From: Bacteroidota bacterium
GTDB taxonomy: Bacteria > Bacteroidota > Bacteroidia > Chitinophagales > Chitinophagaceae
Direction: 5' to 3'
NCBI GenBank assembly: GCA_947452555.1
Contig: CANGDH010000004.1
Coordinates: 179,553-243,552, forward strand
Length of the DNA: 64,000 bases
The notes under the pieces were generated by a model. That model saw only the letters and a list, made by a program, of their open reading frames with translations. It was not told the DNA's origin and did no database searches. This document shows, piece after piece, positions 9,179-17,599 of the stretch. How positions within the stretch are numbered: position 1 is the stretch's first letter; the number at the start of each line of letters is the position of its first letter. Both the position numbers and the translations under genes were made by a program.

Positions 9179-10270
9179 TTATTTCAACTTATCTTGCTCG
9201 GCAAGGATAATCGAATCTACAAGGTCAGAAGGATTTCCCCCGTGAAATTTCTTAAAAGGCTTGTGTAAATGCTGCCTAGAGGAGAACCCTACTTTTTTGG
9301 CTAGCGCGTCAATAGTGAAATTTTGATATCGAGGGTCTTGTACCACTTCTAAAAAATACGTGATACGATTCTTATTGACTAGTTCATTAAATGTCATTTG
9401 GTACTCAGCCGTAACAAATAAGGAAAGTTCGCCTGAATTCACTTTTAGGATCTTAGATAAATTTTCTAAGCTAGCATCAGAATTTGCATAGTATTGTTTT
9501 TTGTAAAATGCTTCCGTAAACGAAGTATCATCAATCACAGTATCTGCATCTTGATTAAATTTTTGACCAAGCGCTATTTTAATTGCAGAGTGATTCAGAA
9601 AACTTGGTCTTTTTAGGACCAATAATAAAATATAAAAGGAAATAAAAATAGTTAAAGAATTTACCCAGATTGGATTGCTATTAGAAATACTAATCGCAAT
9701 ATTCAAAACAATTACAGAGGAACTTAAAATAAAAATATAAGAAGTCCATTTTCTGATTTTTTCATAATAAATATTATTTAGGTTATATTTTTTATAAATA
9801 ACATACCAAAAATATCCAATATTCAAAGCCACAAAAAATAGAAATGAAAATCTGATAACTCTAATTAGTGGTGTGATTTTAACATTCAAGTCATCATCAA
9901 CAGAAATTGCTCTAAAGCTGTCTACAAAAGGGCCTCGGGGAATGACGTCTTTATTTACGAGCATTAAAAAAATCGTAAAAAGCAACATAGTGGAAGTAAT
10001 AATAAAAACCCATTTCTTAAATTTTGGGAAATATAAAATGGAAAAAATATTCAAAATAGCAAACGCCAAAGTTGTTTTAAGGGGAGCTAAATAGAATACG
10101 AAATCAACTGCACTTATTGCATTGATGAATGCAATTAGCGAAATCGAAATAGGTAGTAATAAAAAGAAAAACTTAAGTACTGGGGGATTTCTAAATTTAA
10201 TAAATACATCTACCAGTACAATAATTGCAAGTACTACAATAGAAAAGTATAAGTTAAAAATTAAAGTCAT
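9179..10270 (-). CDS. Membrane-embedded AraC-family transcriptional regulator (paralogue)
   Basis: The protein has 363 residues and the same build as 2265-3341: about seven hydrophobic segments in residues 1-225, then an AraC-type DNA-binding domain at ~255-355 with SLENLSKILKVNSGELSLF and FTIDALAKKVGFSSRQHLHK, ending PFKKFHGGNPSDLVDSI. The second recognition helix is almost identical in the two paralogues, so they may bind the same or overlapping operators. It sits directly upstream of the GldL-like operon in the same direction. The 226 bp between them contain a palindromic AT-rich stretch at 9100-9134 (TTATAATATTTATAA at its core) that could be an operator. Regulation of the operon by this protein is inferred from position only. 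Confidence 0.8.
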   Translation of the reverse strand: MTLIFNLYFSIVVLAIIVLVDVFIKFRNPPVLKFFFLLLPISISLIAFINAISAVDFVFYLAPLKTTLAFAILNIFSILYFPKFKKWVFIITSTMLLFTIFLMLVNKDVIPRGPFVDSFRAISVDDDLNVKITPLIRVIRFSFLFFVALNIGYFWYVIYKKYNLNNIYYEKIRKWTSYIFILSSSVIVLNIAISISNSNPIWVNSLTIFISFYILLLVLKRPSFLNHSAIKIALGQKFNQDADTVIDDTSFTEAFYKKQYYANSDASLENLSKILKVNSGELSLFVTAEYQMTFNELVNKNRITYFLEVVQDPRYQNFTIDALAKKVGFSSRQHLHKPFKKFHGGNPSDLVDSIILAEQDKLK

Positions 10271-10293
10271 TTAAAACAAAATAGCGTAAATGC

Positions 10294-10758
10294 TTACCAA
10301 CCACTAATCTCCAAAATCTCTTTTGTATGGTCTTTCGTATCTGGTTTTTCTATAATGTGTTGTACCATTCCTGCTTCATCAATAATGAAAGTGGTACGGG
10401 TAGTTCCCATATAAGTACGGCCCATAAATTTCTTTTGGCCCCATAAATTGTATTTATCTACAATTTTCTTGTCTTCGTCGGCTATTAAAGAAAAAGGAAG
10501 TTCATATTTTTCAATGAATTTCTCGTGAGATTTTACTGAATCAACGCTTACGCCTAATATAGCTATACCCTTCTTAATCAATTTCTTATAATTATCGCGC
10601 AAATTGCAAGCTTGAGCGGTACAACCTGGTGTATCGTCCTTAGGATAAAAGTATAAAACCAACTTTTGACCTTTAAAATCTAATAAAGACACTGATTTTC
10701 CGTTTTGATCTACGCCTTTAAATGCAGGCGCTTTTGAACCTTCTTTGATAACTGCCAT
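10294..10758 (-). CDS. bcp: Thioredoxin-dependent peroxiredoxin, BCP/PrxQ family
   Basis: This 154-residue peroxiredoxin reduces peroxides using thioredoxin. The peroxidatic cysteine sits in YPKDDTPGCTAQACNLRD; the second Cys five residues later is the usual PrxQ resolving Cys. The remainder follows the family: GVSVDSVKSHEKFIEKY, FSLIADEDKKIVDKY, and the closing TTFIIDEAG strand. The frame is open upstream to 10836, but the ATG at 10758 (MAVIKEGSKAPAF) is the natural family start; the longer version would extend back toward the carB promoter. It is transcribed divergently from carB with 115 bp between the two start codons. Confidence 0.92.
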   Translation of the reverse strand: MAVIKEGSKAPAFKGVDQNGKSVSLLDFKGQKLVLYFYPKDDTPGCTAQACNLRDNYKKLIKKGIAILGVSVDSVKSHEKFIEKYELPFSLIADEDKKIVDKYNLWGQKKFMGRTYMGTTRTTFIIDEAGMVQHIIEKPDTKDHTKEILEISGW

Positions 10759-10838
10759 ATTGCTTGAATTACGGTGAAGGTAGCATTTAAAAAGGACAAA
10801 AATGTTTAGACCTAAAAAGGGGGTAAATGCGCCCATTT

Positions 10839-10868
10839 TTTGGTAGATTTGCGCAATTTATATTTTTG
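10839..10868 (+). promoter_or_regulatory. Bacteroidota-type promoter of carB, near-leaderless
   Basis: TTTG at 10839-10842 is followed, after 18 bases, by TATTTTTG at 10861-10868, which fits the Bacteroidota primary sigma consensus (TTTG, ~19 bases, TAnnTTTG). Only five bases separate the -7 box from the carB ATG at 10874, so the transcript should start at or within a few bases of the start codon. Confidence 0.6.
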
Positions 10869-10873
10869 TAGAC

Positions 10874-12520
10874 ATGCCTAGAGACACATCCATCAAATCC
10901 GTATTAATTGTAGGTTCTGGACCCATTATAATTGGACAAGCCTGCGAGTTTGACTATTCTGGTTCACAAGCCGCTCGTTCTTTAAGAGAAGAAGGAATCA
11001 AAGTCATATTAATTAATAGCAATCCAGCTACGATTATGACTGACCCAATGATGGCCGACAAAGTTTATTTGTTGCCATTGACAATAGAAAGTATAGAAAA
11101 AATATTACAAGAGAATCAAATTGACGCAGTACTTCCAACTATGGGAGGACAAACCGCATTGAACTTATGTAAGGAAGCAGACGAATTAGGAATTTGGGAA
11201 CAATATAATTGTAGAATGATTGGGGTAGACGTTGCAGCAATTAATACCGCAGAGGATAGAGAATTATTTAGACAGTTAATGGTGAAAATAGGAATTGCGG
11301 TTGCACCAAGTAGAGTAGCCAATAGTTTTTTAGAAGGAAAAGAATTTGCGCAAATAATAGGATTTCCATTAGTAATTAGACCTTCTTTCACATTAGGTGG
11401 AACAGGTGGAGGATTTGTGCATGATGCAAGTGAATTAGATGCTGCATTAGAGAAAGGATTAAAAGCTTCTCCAATGCATGAAGTATTAGTAGAGAAAGCA
11501 GTATTAGGATGGAAAGAATATGAATTAGAATTATTAAGAGACCAAGCGGACAACGTAGTAATTATATGTACCGTTGAAAACTTGGATCCAATGGGTGTGC
11601 ATACAGGAGATTCTATCACTGTGGCACCAGCCATGACATTGAGTGACACTGCGTTTCAAGACATGCGTAATAAAGCCATGTTGATGATGCGTAGTTTAGG
11701 TAATTTTTCTGGAGGTTGTAATGTACAGTTTGCATTAAATCCAGTAACAGAAGAGTTGATAGCGGTAGAAATTAACCCACGTGTATCCCGCTCTTCAGCA
11801 TTAGCATCCAAAGCAACTGGTTATCCTATTGCAAAGATTGCAGCGAAATTGGCGATTGGATATCATTTAGACGAATTAAAAAATCAAATTACACAAACTA
11901 CTTCTGCTTATTTTGAACCCGCATTGGATTATGTAATTGTAAAAGTACCAAGATGGAACTTTGATAAATTCAAAGGAGCGAATGATACTTTAGGATTACA
12001 AATGAAAAGTGTAGGAGAAGTAATGGCAATTGGTAGAAGCTTTACAGAAGCTATTCAAAAAGCATGTCAGTCATTAGAGAACGAAGCCATTGGATTAGGA
12101 TACTACGGAAAAAGTTTAATGAAGAACGAAGATTTAATGGAATACATAAAGACACCAAAATGGGATCGTATCTTCCGTATTAAAGATGCATTAATGCAGG
12201 GTTCTACAGTACGTTCCATTGCAGCAGCAACAGGGATTGACAATTGGTTCTTATATCAAATCAGAATCATTTGCGATATTGAAAAAGAAATTGCAAAATA
12301 TAGCTTGGATACTTTACCAACCGAAGTATTGAAAGAATCAAAAAAGCATGGATTTAGCGATATGCAAATTGCAAAAGTATTACAAGGCAAAGTTACAGAC
12401 GACGAAGTATACGAAAAACGAAAAGCATTAGGTATCACAAGAGTTTATAAAATGGTAGATACTTGCGCCGCAGAGTTTGAAGCAAAAACACCTTATTTCT
12501 ATTCAACATTTGAAAATTAA
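10874..12520 (+). CDS. carB: Carbamoyl-phosphate synthase large chain, N-terminal half only
   Basis: The 548 residues match the first half of CarB (full length ~940-1070): the biotin-carboxylase-like ATP-grasp module that makes carboxyphosphate and carbamate (GSGPIIIGQACEFDYSGSQ, PTMGGQTALNL, RPSFTLGGTGGG, EINPRVSRSSALASKATG) followed by the oligomerisation domain to ~545. The chain stops at YFYSTFEN, in the linker where the second ATP-grasp half would begin. The second half, which phosphorylates carbamate, is not in this window. The stop is clean and is followed four bases later by the transketolase start. Split carB genes are known in some thermophiles and methanogens; alternatively this is a deletion scar. 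Function in arginine and pyrimidine synthesis therefore depends on a second half elsewhere. Confidence 0.9.
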   Translation: MPRDTSIKSVLIVGSGPIIIGQACEFDYSGSQAARSLREEGIKVILINSNPATIMTDPMMADKVYLLPLTIESIEKILQENQIDAVLPTMGGQTALNLCKEADELGIWEQYNCRMIGVDVAAINTAEDRELFRQLMVKIGIAVAPSRVANSFLEGKEFAQIIGFPLVIRPSFTLGGTGGGFVHDASELDAALEKGLKASPMHEVLVEKAVLGWKEYELELLRDQADNVVIICTVENLDPMGVHTGDSITVAPAMTLSDTAFQDMRNKAMLMMRSLGNFSGGCNVQFALNPVTEELIAVEINPRVSRSSALASKATGYPIAKIAAKLAIGYHLDELKNQITQTTSAYFEPALDYVIVKVPRWNFDKFKGANDTLGLQMKSVGEVMAIGRSFTEAIQKACQSLENEAIGLGYYGKSLMKNEDLMEYIKTPKWDRIFRIKDALMQGSTVRSIAAATGIDNWFLYQIRIICDIEKEIAKYSLDTLPTEVLKESKKHGFSDMQIAKVLQGKVTDDEVYEKRKALGITRVYKMVDTCAAEFEAKTPYFYSTFEN

Positions 12521-12524
12521 AATT

Positions 12525-13490
12525 ATGAAGGCAACCGATATCGTAGTACAAAACGAAAAAGAAACAAGAGCTGGATTTGGAGATGGTATTTTAGAAATCG
12601 CTAGAGAAAATAAAGACGTGGTAGTATTGTCTGCTGACTTAGCTGGTTCTTTTAAGTTGGGGCCATTAATGAAAGAAATGCCAAATCAATTTATTGAAAT
12701 GGGAATTGCAGAAGCGAATATGATTGGTATTGCTGCTGGATTAACTATTGGCGGTAAAATTCCTTACACCACTACATTCGCCGTATTTAGTACAGGCCGT
12801 GTGTATGATCAAATTAGACAAAGTGTAGCTTACTCAGACAAGAATGTAAAAATCTGTGCATCACATGCAGGATTAACATTAGGAGAGGACGGCGCAACAC
12901 ATCAGATATTAGAAGACATCGGTTTAATGAAAATGTTACCAGGTATGACCGTGATTGTACCATGTGACTATAATCAAACAAAGACAGCCACTAAAATGAT
13001 TGCTGGATATGAAGGACCAGTATACTTACGTTTCGGTCGTCCAAAATGGCCCAACTTTACAAAGGAAGACGGATCAGATTTTGTAATTGGTAAAGCACAA
13101 ATATTAGCAGAAGGCACAGATGTGACAATAGTTGCATGTGGTCATTTAGTATGGAAATCTATTGAAGCAGCAAAGCAATTAGAAGCAGAAGGTATTAGTG
13201 TAGAAGTAATCAACTTACATACTATTAAACCATTTGACGAAGCAGCCATTGTAAAAAGTTTACAAAAAACTGGATGTGTTGTAACTGCAGAAGAGCATAA
13301 TGTAATTGGTGGAATGGGAGATGTAGTTGCACAAGCTGCAGCCAAAAATTGTCCAGTGCCACAAGAATTTATTGGAACACAGGATACATTTGGAGAAAGC
13401 GGAACACCTAACCAATTATTAACTAAATATGGATTAGACGCAGTGAATATTGTAGCTGCAGCTAAGAAAGTAATAGCACGAAAGCACTAA
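12525..13490 (+). CDS. Transketolase family protein, C-terminal subunit
   Basis: The 321 residues cover the pyrimidine-binding and C-terminal domains of transketolase: ETRAGFGDGILEIAREN, the E-x-n motif in FIEMGIAEANMIGIAAGLT, SHAGLTLGEDGATHQ and the C-terminal domain with TAEEHNVIGGMGDVVAQAA. Many Bacteroidota encode transketolase as two adjacent genes, with the TPP pyrophosphate-binding N-terminal subunit upstream. Here that N-terminal gene is absent and the upstream neighbour is half of carB. The ATG at 12525 (MKATDIVVQNEKETRAG) is chosen because homologues start there; a longer frame from 12477 would lie inside carB. Role: pentose phosphate pathway ketol transfer, if its partner exists elsewhere. 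Confidence 0.9.
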   Translation: MKATDIVVQNEKETRAGFGDGILEIARENKDVVVLSADLAGSFKLGPLMKEMPNQFIEMGIAEANMIGIAAGLTIGGKIPYTTTFAVFSTGRVYDQIRQSVAYSDKNVKICASHAGLTLGEDGATHQILEDIGLMKMLPGMTVIVPCDYNQTKTATKMIAGYEGPVYLRFGRPKWPNFTKEDGSDFVIGKAQILAEGTDVTIVACGHLVWKSIEAAKQLEAEGISVEVINLHTIKPFDEAAIVKSLQKTGCVVTAEEHNVIGGMGDVVAQAAAKNCPVPQEFIGTQDTFGESGTPNQLLTKYGLDAVNIVAAAKKVIARKH

Positions 13491-13550
13491 AATTAGAATT
13501 TAACTTTCTTTAAAATTCTAATTTTCTAGCTCCTCTAATGATATTAAAAA

Positions 13551-13575
13551 ACCCGAAGCATGCTTCGGGTTTTTG
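13551..13575. terminator. Bidirectional rho-independent terminator
   Basis: A perfect 10-bp inverted repeat (ACCCGAAGCA/TGCTTCGGGT) is flanked by an A-run on the left and TTTTT on the right. It lies between the convergent transketolase and pdxH genes and can serve both. Confidence 0.85.
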
Positions 13576-13605
13576 TTTCTATACAATCATAAATTACAAT
13601 ACTTA

Positions 13606-14250
13606 TTAAGGCGCTAATCTCACTTTAACCCAATGACCGTCTATATGTAAACTATATTGAATGCGGTCATGTAAACGAGAACTACGTCCTTGCCAAAATT
13701 CCATTTCAGTTGGCTTAATTATATAACCACCCCAATCTGGAGGCAATGGAATAATGCCGACTTTATATTTCTCAGTATTCTCCGCAACTAAGTCTTCCAA
13801 AAATTCTCTGTCTGGAATAATTCTGCTTTGAGGAGAAGACCATGCACCTACTTGACTACCTACTGGTCTAGAATGAAAGTATTCTTCGCTTTCTGCTTTG
13901 CTAATTTTTTCAATCTTGCCGGTGATACGCACCTGACGTTCTAATTCTTTCCAGAAAAAATTCATAGCAGCAATAGGATGTGCTTCAATATCTTGTCCTT
14001 TAGCACTTTGGTAATTAGTAAAAAACACAAAGCCTTCTGGCGTAAACCCTTTTAATAAAACCACACGTGAATTAGGTATTCCTCCAGCCTTTACGGTGGA
14101 AAGTACAAAAGCATTTACTTCATCAATATTACTTGCAATAGCTTCCTCCCACCAATGTTCAAACTGATCCATTGGTGCAGCTGCACTTGTTGCTTCTTCT
14201 AAAGAAGCCATTTGATAGTCACGACGAATAGAAGCAATATCTCTGTTCAT
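13606..14250 (-). CDS. pdxH: Pyridoxamine 5'-phosphate oxidase
   Basis: This 214-residue FMN enzyme oxidises pyridoxamine/pyridoxine 5'-phosphate to pyridoxal 5'-phosphate, the last step of vitamin B6 synthesis and salvage. Length and motifs are standard: IRRDYQMASLEE at the N-terminus, SRVVLLKGFTPEGFVFFTNY (FMN site), FFWKELERQVRITG, SRPVGSQVGAWSSPQS, and the C-terminal substrate motif FWQGRSSRLHDRI ending VRLAP. It is in a single-gene context between a bidirectional terminator and ctaA, 72 bp downstream of the latter. Confidence 0.95.
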   Translation of the reverse strand: MNRDIASIRRDYQMASLEEATSAAAPMDQFEHWWEEAIASNIDEVNAFVLSTVKAGGIPNSRVVLLKGFTPEGFVFFTNYQSAKGQDIEAHPIAAMNFFWKELERQVRITGKIEKISKAESEEYFHSRPVGSQVGAWSSPQSRIIPDREFLEDLVAENTEKYKVGIIPLPPDWGGYIIKPTEMEFWQGRSSRLHDRIQYSLHIDGHWVKVRLAP

Positions 14251-14322
14251 AATATAAAATTTAAATCATCTAATTTTAATTTTAGTAGCACTTATTTGAT
14301 TTTAATAAGCGCTATTAAAAAA

Positions 14323-15417
14323 TTATTCCTTTACTGAATAAATAATATTCACCACACTCAATAATAATAACATTCCTACCAGTTGATGCAATTGCGCCAT
14401 CCACTCAAAACCAGCCCATACACCTGGTACAATATGTGCACTCGCTAAAACTGTAAAAATACCCAAAGCCACTTGGAATAATACTAAAGTCAAAGGCATA
14501 CGGCGCACGGTGTTCCAAAAAAAGCTACCATTAATTCTAAATAATTTTAAAGACCATAAAACAATTATAATTAATAAAAGATAAGCCAAGCCACGATGTA
14601 TAAAATGAATCCAAATAGTATTGTTCACTGCATTTAAAAAGAATCCTTCCTTGCTCATTAACCCTGCAGGAATCCAAGCACCATTAATGGTAGGCCAAGT
14701 AGCTGCAACATTAGCCGCTTTATGCCCAGCCATTAGTGCCCCATATATTAATTGAAAACATAAAATAATTAAAATAAACCATGCCCAAATTTTAATACTT
14801 GACAAATGTTTTAAAAATGCCTTGTCTTTATTGGCGTTGGCTAATTCTGCTTGTTTCATTAAAGGAGTTACTTTTAAGGAAAGTGCAAACCAATAAGTAT
14901 AAGCAAGTAAACCTAATGCAAAAATAAAATGCAAAGCTAAACGAGTAGGTTTTACATACACTGCGTCACCTTCTAAACCGCTGGCTACCATAATCCAACC
15001 TATCGCCCCTTGTAAAGCTCCTAATAAAAATAAGATTACTAATGGTTTTATCATTTTAGGTTGGAAGTATTTTTTTACTAAAAAATAAATAAACCCAAAA
15101 GCAAAAACTAATCCTATTGTACGTGCCCATAAACGGTGAAACCATTCCCAGAAGAAAATAAATTTAAAATTAGCTAGTGTAAAATCAAAGTTTAGCAATT
15201 GAAACTGTGGTGTTGTTTTATATTTAGCAAACAATGCTTGCCAAGCAGCTTCACTCATTGGCGGTAAAGCCCCTGTCACCACATCCCATTCGGTAATAGA
15301 AAGGCCACTACCCGTTAAACGAGTAATACCTCCCAAAGCAATTTGAATCACTGTCATTGCTACCCCTAATAATAACCAATTCGCTACGGCACTGGATTTT
15401 TGATCTTGTATTTCCAT
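14323..15417 (-). CDS. ctaA: Heme A synthase (COX15/CtaA)
   Basis: The 364-residue integral membrane protein has eight predicted helices and the COX15-type N-terminus: IQIALGGITRLTGSGLSIT followed by EWDVVTGALPPMSEAAW, then a conserved EWFHRLWARTIG segment with a heme-ligand histidine and later FIHRGLAYLLL and QLHQLVGMLLLL. It oxidises the C8 methyl of heme O to give heme A for the aa3-type oxidase. Its partner heme O synthase (CtaB) and the oxidase are encoded far away at 40-43 kb, so heme A synthesis is split between two loci. Confidence 0.93.
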   Translation of the reverse strand: MEIQDQKSSAVANWLLLGVAMTVIQIALGGITRLTGSGLSITEWDVVTGALPPMSEAAWQALFAKYKTTPQFQLLNFDFTLANFKFIFFWEWFHRLWARTIGLVFAFGFIYFLVKKYFQPKMIKPLVILFLLGALQGAIGWIMVASGLEGDAVYVKPTRLALHFIFALGLLAYTYWFALSLKVTPLMKQAELANANKDKAFLKHLSSIKIWAWFILIILCFQLIYGALMAGHKAANVAATWPTINGAWIPAGLMSKEGFFLNAVNNTIWIHFIHRGLAYLLLIIIVLWSLKLFRINGSFFWNTVRRMPLTLVLFQVALGIFTVLASAHIVPGVWAGFEWMAQLHQLVGMLLLLSVVNIIYSVKE

Positions 15418-15563
15418 AAATTATTTGCAAAATAATGATAGCACAAAGGTACTAAGTAATACAAATGGATAATATTAAAATGGAAATTGATTCGCCCATT
15501 TTGTTAAATCATTTTGGTTTGTGAAAAAGATTCAGGAAATTTACAACAAAGAATCATCAAATC

Positions 15564-16151
15564 TTGCCAACACTACTCAACCATTTTCAGGACCAATTCA
15601 TAGAAGCAGGCTGTGACGAAGCAGGCAGAGGTTGCTATGCTGGACCAGTATTTGCGGCGGCGGTGGTGCTGCCTCCTGATTTTTATCATCCCCTATTAAA
15701 TGATAGTAAACAGCTTAGTGAAAAACAGCGTAGCTTATTGGAGCCTATTATAAAAGCATCCGCCCTTTCGTGGGCGATTGCATCGCAATCTGCCGCCGAC
15801 ATAGATGCGTCCAATATTTTAAAGTGTTCCATAAAGTGTATGCACTTAGCCCTAGACCAACTTAAGAAAAGACCCAAGTTTATTGCAGTGGACGGGAATC
15901 GATTTTATCCTTATAAAAAAGTGCCACATCAAACTATCATAAAGGGCGACGGCCAATATGCACATATTGCCGCTGCCAGTATCCTAGCCAAAACAGCCCG
16001 TGATACTTATATGTTGGCTTTGCATGAACAGTATCCACAATATGGATGGGATAAAAATAAAGGATACGGCACGGCCGCGCACCGCGCGGCCATCGCCCAA
16101 TATGGTTTATGTTTTGAACACCGAAAGAGTTTCAAAATACTTCCTGAATAA
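15564..16151 (+). CDS. rnhB: Ribonuclease HII
   Basis: This 195-residue enzyme cleaves the RNA strand of RNA-DNA hybrids and single embedded ribonucleotides. The acidic active site is visible: D-E in AGCDEAGRGCYAGPVFAAAV, Asp in FIAVDGNRF, and the later Asp in ILAKTARDTYM. The C-terminal motif KGYGTAAHRAAIAQYG is typical of the family. The assigned start is a TTG (15564-15566); no better ATG lies upstream in frame, so the start is tentative. It is divergent from ctaA. Confidence 0.92.
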   Translation: MPTLLNHFQDQFIEAGCDEAGRGCYAGPVFAAAVVLPPDFYHPLLNDSKQLSEKQRSLLEPIIKASALSWAIASQSAADIDASNILKCSIKCMHLALDQLKKRPKFIAVDGNRFYPYKKVPHQTIIKGDGQYAHIAAASILAKTARDTYMLALHEQYPQYGWDKNKGYGTAAHRAAIAQYGLCFEHRKSFKILPE

Positions 16152-16228
16152 AATCAATTATATCAATAGAGCATGCTAATTAAAAAAGGAATTTAATAAG
16201 CTTGAATAAAATAGTGGATTAAAAAACA

Positions 16229-16837
16229 TTAATAATCCCAAACGCCGGCGCCTTGGCGAATTAAACTGTACTCGTCGGTTGTGCAATCCACCACGGTGGA
16301 AGGAACAATACCACCAATACCGCCGTCAATAACCATATCAATTTGGTTGCCCCAGTTTTCATAAATCACTTCCGGGTCTGTATACTCTTCTACATCATTA
16401 CCAGGAAAACTAGCAGACAAAATTGGATGTCCTAAAGTTTTAATAATAGACAATGCAATATTATTATTAGGTATCCGTAAACCAATTGTTTTTTTCTTGG
16501 ACTGTAAAATTTTAGGTACTTGTTTGCTTGCAGGTAAAATAAAAGTATAAGGGCCGGGTAACAAACTTTTCATAATACGGAACAAACCGTTGTCAATAGC
16601 CTTCGCATAGGTACTCAAATCACTTAGATCTGCGCAAATAAAAGATAATTGTGCTTTTTCAGGATCCACTTTTTTTATTGCACATATTTTCTCAATGGCT
16701 TCGGGATGAAAAATATCACAACCTAAACCATAGATGGTATCAGTGGGATACGCGATGATGCCGCCTTTTTCCAAACAGTCTTTCACCATAGAAAGCTGTC
16801 TGACTTGAGGATTATCTGGATGAATACTAATTAGCAT
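16229..16837 (-). CDS. Sua5/YciO/YrdC-family threonylcarbamoyl-AMP synthase
   Basis: The 202 residues form a YrdC-type domain: KGGIIAYPTDTIYGLGCDIF near the N-terminus, the KKVDPEKAQLSFIC segment, LLPGPYTFILPAS, IGLRIPNN, and PSTVVDCTTDEYSLIRQGAG near the end. Family members make L-threonylcarbamoyladenylate for t6A modification of tRNA. KK-x6-QLSFIC and lack of a Sua5 C-terminal domain resemble the YciO/TsaC-short group, so the exact role (TsaC versus YciO) is not settled. Confidence 0.85.
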   Translation of the reverse strand: MLISIHPDNPQVRQLSMVKDCLEKGGIIAYPTDTIYGLGCDIFHPEAIEKICAIKKVDPEKAQLSFICADLSDLSTYAKAIDNGLFRIMKSLLPGPYTFILPASKQVPKILQSKKKTIGLRIPNNNIALSIIKTLGHPILSASFPGNDVEEYTDPEVIYENWGNQIDMVIDGGIGGIVPSTVVDCTTDEYSLIRQGAGVWDY

Positions 16838-16908
16838 AATTTCTGTGGTACAAATTTACCTCTTTTTATTCCAATCAGTAACTACTAAATTGAATTAAAA
16901 TAAAGAAT

Positions 16909-17556
16909 ATGTTTAGTATCATTTACCTCGAAGAAAAAGTATTAACAAGAACTTCCTTTCAGATGGCCATTGAAAAACAGGAAGACTGTAAAGTCATATA
17001 CAGCAATGGTTCTATCAAAGACTTTTGTGAATATATTTATAAGGAATCAAAACATCCAGACCTATGTATTATTGCAGACAGTTATAATTATATTGAAATA
17101 TTAGCAGTCATAAAAGCGATTAAAGAAAAAAGCAATCATACATTTATTTTACTCAAGTCAGATTCAAAGTTTATGAAAGCTATCTGCTATTTAATGAAAA
17201 ATGGTTTGAATGGGATTTTTTTCACAGACGAAGCGATCATTGATTTTAAAAAATGCGTTCGTACCAAAACAAGATTTAATTTGTCTGCAGATAAATCAAA
17301 ACTTATAACAAGTAGTTTACTAGGAGACATTACTATAAAGGAACTCAATTATAATAGCGCACCACTCACTCAAAATGAAATCATTTTTATACAAGCTTGC
17401 ACAAAGGATTTAAGTTATGACGAGATCGCTTCCGATTTACACAAAAGCGTAAATACCATTTATGGTTATAGAGACAGAGTATTTAAAAAATTACAGGTAA
17501 AACAAAGGACCGCCATGGTAATGACGGCCCTTAAAAGAAATTATATTGATTTATAA
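16909..17556 (+). CDS. LuxR/NarL-type regulator with degenerate receiver
   Basis: The 215 residues have the outline of a NarL/FixJ response regulator. Residues ~150-215 are a clear LuxR-type HTH: LTQNEIIFIQACTKDLSYDEIASDL, then KSVNTIYGYRDRVFKKLQV. Residues 1-125 occupy the receiver position but lack the signature: the N-terminal DD pair is replaced by LEE, and where the phospho-acceptor Asp should follow PDLCII there is Ala, with Asp one residue later. Phosphorylation control is therefore doubtful, and no kinase is adjacent. It stands alone between yciO (divergent) and korB (convergent). Target genes unknown. Confidence 0.75.
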   Translation: MFSIIYLEEKVLTRTSFQMAIEKQEDCKVIYSNGSIKDFCEYIYKESKHPDLCIIADSYNYIEILAVIKAIKEKSNHTFILLKSDSKFMKAICYLMKNGLNGIFFTDEAIIDFKKCVRTKTRFNLSADKSKLITSSLLGDITIKELNYNSAPLTQNEIIFIQACTKDLSYDEIASDLHKSVNTIYGYRDRVFKKLQVKQRTAMVMTALKRNYIDL

Positions 17557-17599
17557 AAACCTAAGTTAAAATATAGTGAATCAAGTAAATGATTGAACA

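Noticed and set aside
10759..10836. N-terminal extension of the Bcp peroxiredoxin
   Set aside because: The extra residues overlap the divergent carB promoter region and are not family-like; the ATG at 10758 matches the normal BCP start.
11116..11649. 177-codon minus-strand open frame inside carB
   Set aside because: It lies entirely antisense to a strongly conserved CarB domain and its translation has no signal, motif or plausible composition.
12477..12524. Longer transketolase start at 12477
   Set aside because: It would overlap the end of carB in another frame and adds residues absent from the family; the ATG at 12525 fits homologues.
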